Positions 5,686-5,843 of a stretch of DNA of 5,843 nt are shown piece by piece. Position 1 is the first letter of the stretch. Every line of letters starts with the position of its first letter. The DNA is from Ktedonobacterales bacterium (GTDB lineage: Bacteria > Chloroflexota > Ktedonobacteria > Ktedonobacterales > JADMIN01): NCBI GenBank assembly GCA_025450405.1, contig JANWHL010000215.1:1-5843 (forward strand), in the 5' to 3' direction. A program made the position numbers and the translations under genes. The notes under the pieces are model-generated. The model was not told the origin of the DNA. It did no database searches and saw only the letters and a list, made by a program, of their open reading frames with translations.

Positions 5686-5843
5686 TGGGGTCTCCCAGTG
5701 GGGGCATGGGGTCCCCCACTGGGGGCTTGGGGTCCCCCACTGGGGGCTTGGGGTCCCCCCGTGGGGGCCTGGGGTCCCCCACTGGGGGAGTGGGGTCCCC
5801 GACGGGGGGGTTGGGGTCCCCCACTGGGGGCTGGGGGGCCCCC
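5686..5843. repeat. tandem array of 21-bp palindromic units
   Basis: Seven complete units of exactly 21 bp begin at 5686, 5707, 5728, 5749, 5770, 5791 and 5812, followed by a partial unit that runs off the right edge. The core is TGGGGTCCCCCACTGGGGGC plus one variable base. Each unit contains the near-perfect palindrome CCCCCACTGGGGG and could fold alone or pair with any other unit. Variation is mainly at the central ACT and the last two bases. Because 21 is a multiple of three, all frames stay open; one minus frame reads a GDPKPPV-like heptapeptide, which I regard as incidental. The array begins about 31 bases upstream of the SRPBCC gene start. Confidence 0.93.

Noticed and set aside
5234..5824. 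Minus-strand frame with GDPKPPV heptapeptide repeats
   Set aside because: The 21-bp unit keeps every frame open. This frame then runs out of frame through the SRPBCC gene, whose real frame has the domain signature.
5686..5843. CRISPR array
   Set aside because: The units are contiguous 21-bp repeats with no unique spacers, and there are no cas genes.

Overview
The window is very GC-rich and comes from a bacterium. It has four recognisable protein genes, one broken membrane-protein gene and an unusually large share of repeated intergenic DNA. Three repeat styles (palindromic CCCCCACTGGGGG units, a GGGGAGGGG hairpin with a CGT loop, and purine-rich AACC-CAGAGG tracts), together with the MetY subtype, remind me of Chloroflexota such as Thermomicrobia or Roseiflexus relatives. 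This is an impression from memory, not a demonstrated assignment.

Layout, left to right. Positions 1-418 (minus) hold the N-terminal 139 residues of a YccU-type CoA-binding protein that runs off the left edge. Positions 419-778 are intergenic, with a degenerate minus-orientation copy of the window's main repeat and then a purine-rich tract. Positions 779-2170 (minus) encode MetY, the PLP-dependent O-acetylhomoserine sulfhydrylase; its GTG start lies just downstream of a GGAGG. Positions 2209-2326 carry short palindromic units around a perfect hairpin directly upstream of metY. Positions 2331-3011 are non-coding as far as I can tell and contain the first cluster of a repeat of about 110 bp. 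Positions 3107-3826 (plus) encode a DUF1684 protein with a strong ribosome binding site. Positions 3935-4382 (minus) look like a small three-helix membrane protein gene broken by a stop codon and a frameshift. Positions 4536-5211 hold the second, larger repeat cluster. Positions 5214-5654 (minus) encode an AHSA1/SRPBCC-fold protein. Positions 5686-5843 are a tandem array of 21-bp palindromic units that continues past the right edge.

The genes do not form one obvious system. MetY and the CoA-binding protein share a strand, but 360 bp of repeats separate them. DUF1684 and SRPBCC proteins are stand-alone families of poorly known role. I found no defence system, CRISPR array, transposase, phage gene, tRNA or rRNA. 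The most unusual content is the repeats. A composite repeat has a palindrome at a fixed 14-bp offset from a TTCAG box, and its copies differ by paired, symmetry-preserving changes. A separate 21-bp palindromic unit sits about 30-40 bp upstream of both complete minus-strand genes.
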